Shown here in pieces: positions 62,664 through 64,000 of a stretch of DNA of 64,000 nucleotides (position 1 is the stretch's first letter; the number at the start of each line of letters is the position of its first letter). The stretch is from Nocardioides scoriae. GTDB taxonomy: Bacteria > Actinomycetota > Actinomycetes > Propionibacteriales > Nocardioidaceae. Both the position numbers and the translations under genes were made by a program. A model generated the notes under the pieces. It was not told where the DNA came from and did not search any database. It saw only the letters and a program-made list of their open reading frames with translations. The stretch lies in the NCBI RefSeq assembly GCF_900104965.1, contig NZ_LT629757.1:2232001-2296000 (forward strand), written 5' to 3'.

Positions 62664-63053
62664 TCACTTGAGGGTGACGGTGGCGCCGGCGCCCTCGAGG
62701 GACTCCTTGGCCTTCTCCGCGGCCTCCTTGTTGACCTTCTCGAGGACGGCCTTGGGGGCGGACTCGACGAGGTCCTTGGCCTCCTTCAGGCCGAGGCTCG
62801 TGAGGGCGCGCACCTCCTTGATGACGTTGATCTTCTTCTCGCCAGCGGACTCGAGGACGACGTCGAACTCGTCCTGCTCCTCGACGGCCTCGGCAGCGCC
62901 GGCACCGGCACCGGCGCCGGCAGCGGCAACGGCGACGGGGGCGGCGGCGGTGACGCCGAAGGTCTCCTCGAACTGCTTCACGAACTCGCTGAGCTCCAGG
63001 AGGGTCATCTCCTTGAAAGCGTCGAGCAGCTCGTCGGTGCTGAGCTTCGCCAT
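62664..63053 (-). CDS. rplL: 50S ribosomal protein L7/L12
   Basis: Stalk protein that recruits translational GTPases. 129 residues: N-terminal dimerisation domain ([20 protein letters not shown]), an Ala/Gly-rich hinge ([20 protein letters not shown]), and a C-terminal domain ([20 protein letters not shown]). 48 nt after rplJ. It ends VTLK. Confidence 0.99.
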   Translation of the reverse strand: MAKLSTDELLDAFKEMTLLELSEFVKQFEETFGVTAAAPVAVAAAGAGAGAGAAEAVEEQDEFDVVLESAGEKKINVIKEVRALTSLGLKEAKDLVESAPKAVLEKVNKEAAEKAKESLEGAGATVTLK

Positions 63054-63101
63054 GGTGGCGTTCCTTTCAGTGGTGGTGCGGCTCGCGCCGCAACCGGGAT
63101 G

Positions 63102-63767
63102 TCAGGCCTGGGTGCTCTCGGTGGCCTCGGTGGTCTCCTCGGACGCGGGCGCGTCGTCGGCTGCAGCGGGCTCGGCCACGGGGGCCTCGTCCGCTGCGGT
63201 GTCCTCGGCCGCGGCGGCCGGCTCGCCGGCACCGCCCTTGAGGATGGAGGGGTCCTCCTGCGCCTTCGCCTCCAGGGCGCCGGCGAGCCGGGCAGCCTGG
63301 GCGAGCGGGGCGTTGAGGAGGTAGACGGCCTGGCTGAGCGAGGCGAGCATGGCGCCCGCCATCTTGCCCAGCAGCACCTCGCGGGACTCGAGATCGGCCA
63401 GCTTGGCGATCCCGGCAGCGTCCACGGTGGCGCCGTCGATGTAGCCGCCCTTGATGATCAGGGCGGGGTTGGCCTTGGCAAAGTCACGCAGACCCTTGGC
63501 CGCGTCGACCACGTCGCCGTTGATGAAGGCGATGGCGGTCGGACCGGTCAGGAGGTCGTCGAATCCCTCGACGCCCGCCTGGCCGGCGGCGATCTTGGTC
63601 AGCGTGTTCTTGACCACGGCATAGTGGGCGTTCTCGCCGAGAACTCGCCGCAGGTCCTGCAGCTGCTTCACGGTGAGACCGCGGTACTCGGTCAGCACAG
63701 CGCCCGTGGAGTCGTTGAACGAGTCGACGATCTCCGCGACGGCTGCTGCCTTGTCTGGCCGCGCCAT
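63102..63767 (-). CDS. rplJ: 50S ribosomal protein L10 with an acidic tail
   Basis: Stalk base that binds L7/L12 dimers and autoregulates the operon. 221 residues from the ATG at 63767 ([20 protein letters not shown]), with GGAAGGAG just upstream; the open frame upstream is leader sequence. Core [20 protein letters not shown] is intact. After the L12-binding helices ([20 protein letters not shown]) there are about 45 residues rich in Ala, Glu, Asp and Thr, longer than in E. coli L10. Confidence 0.97.
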   Translation of the reverse strand: MARPDKAAAVAEIVDSFNDSTGAVLTEYRGLTVKQLQDLRRVLGENAHYAVVKNTLTKIAAGQAGVEGFDDLLTGPTAIAFINGDVVDAAKGLRDFAKANPALIIKGGYIDGATVDAAGIAKLADLESREVLLGKMAGAMLASLSQAVYLLNAPLAQAARLAGALEAKAQEDPSILKGGAGEPAAAAEDTAADEAPVAEPAAADDAPASEETTEATESTQA

Positions 63768-64000
63768 GGGTCTCCTTCCACACTTCGGTGCACTGGTGCG
63801 TGCGGAGGATCCGGCCGGGTTGACCGGGTCCCCGAGCCGAGGGCCGGAAGGGCCACACATGCAGAACGCCCCGTGCAGGTGCACAGGGCGGGCGACGCGA
63901 TCGCGTCGGTCAACTCGGTGTCACCTGCGCAGGTCGCCCGCATCGCGGACCTTTCGAGCCACTCCGGGGAGTGGCCGACCGGCGGTCTTCGGCTACGCGG
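63768..64000 (-). promoter_or_regulatory. rplJ (L10) leader with several hairpins, cut by the window edge
   Basis: The transcript (minus strand) contains a GCCGAAGACCGCCGGTC stretch like conserved L10-leader RNA, a hairpin GCCACTC-CCCG-GAGTGGC, a long-range stem GCGGGCGAC with GTCGCCCGC, and a GC-rich hairpin at 63867-63890 (about 10 bp, tiny loop). Segments CAGGTG and CACCTG could also pair with each other, so alternative folds exist. This fits L10 autoregulation or attenuation. The upstream promoter lies outside the window. Confidence 0.55.

Overview
The window is high-GC actinobacterial chromosome, most likely from Nocardioides or a close relative in the Nocardioidaceae. The evidence is the S10-spc-alpha ribosomal protein order, a long coiled-coil insert in RNA polymerase beta-prime, a complete actinobacterial-type mce locus, the MoxR/DUF58/DUF4129/DUF4350/SpoIIM/RDD set, frequent GTG and TTG starts, and what look like many leaderless promoters. 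The genus is an inference from gene content; no rRNA or tRNA gene is visible. This is core chromosome: I see no insertion sequence, integrase, prophage, CRISPR array or replication origin.

Layout. Positions 1-15357 (minus) hold one continuous ribosomal block, rpsJ to rpsD, including secY, adk, map, infA and an extra glutamine-amidotransferase-like gene between map and infA. Positions 15813-21070 (plus) hold a five-gene membrane/MoxR/DUF58 operon. A SpoIIM-family gene converges on it and is divergently paired with an RDD gene through a 30-bp palindrome. Positions 23029-27465 hold an MFS transporter, a small hypothetical gene, trmB, a frameshifted class III aminotransferase and a VOC protein. 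Positions 27597-31911 (minus) are the str operon rpsL-rpsG-fusA-tuf, with a canonical promoter and a strong terminator. Positions 32159-42906 are accessory metabolism: an NCS2 permease, two Nudix proteins, an FAD/Fe-S dehydrogenase beside a hydroxyacid-oxoacid transhydrogenase, two acyltransferases, a geranylgeranyl-reductase-family enzyme and a secreted DUF4232 protein. Positions 43198-50671 (minus) are rpoB-rpoC. Positions 50917-62322 (minus) are a complete mce lipid-import locus (ATPase, two YrbE permeases, six MCE proteins, two Mce-associated proteins). Positions 62664-64000 are rplJ-rplL with the L10 leader.

How it works together. All translation and transcription genes lie on the minus strand, as expected for highly expressed genes co-oriented with replication. 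The mce locus sits between rplL and rpoB, which are adjacent in many bacteria; in Mycobacterium tuberculosis only the orphan ATPase gene mkl remains near this place. Mkl and the YrbE permeases should form the ABC core, and the six MCE proteins the substrate conduit. Its last gene encodes an unusual fusion of a degenerate J-domain to an Mce-associated membrane domain. The dehydrogenase and transhydrogenase genes could form a 4-hydroxybutyrate / 2-hydroxyglutarate cycle. Ten accessory genes have a TANNNT hexamer exactly 6 nt before the start codon, which predicts leaderless mRNAs, whereas the ribosomal and mce genes rely on Shine-Dalgarno sites and overlapping stop/start codons.
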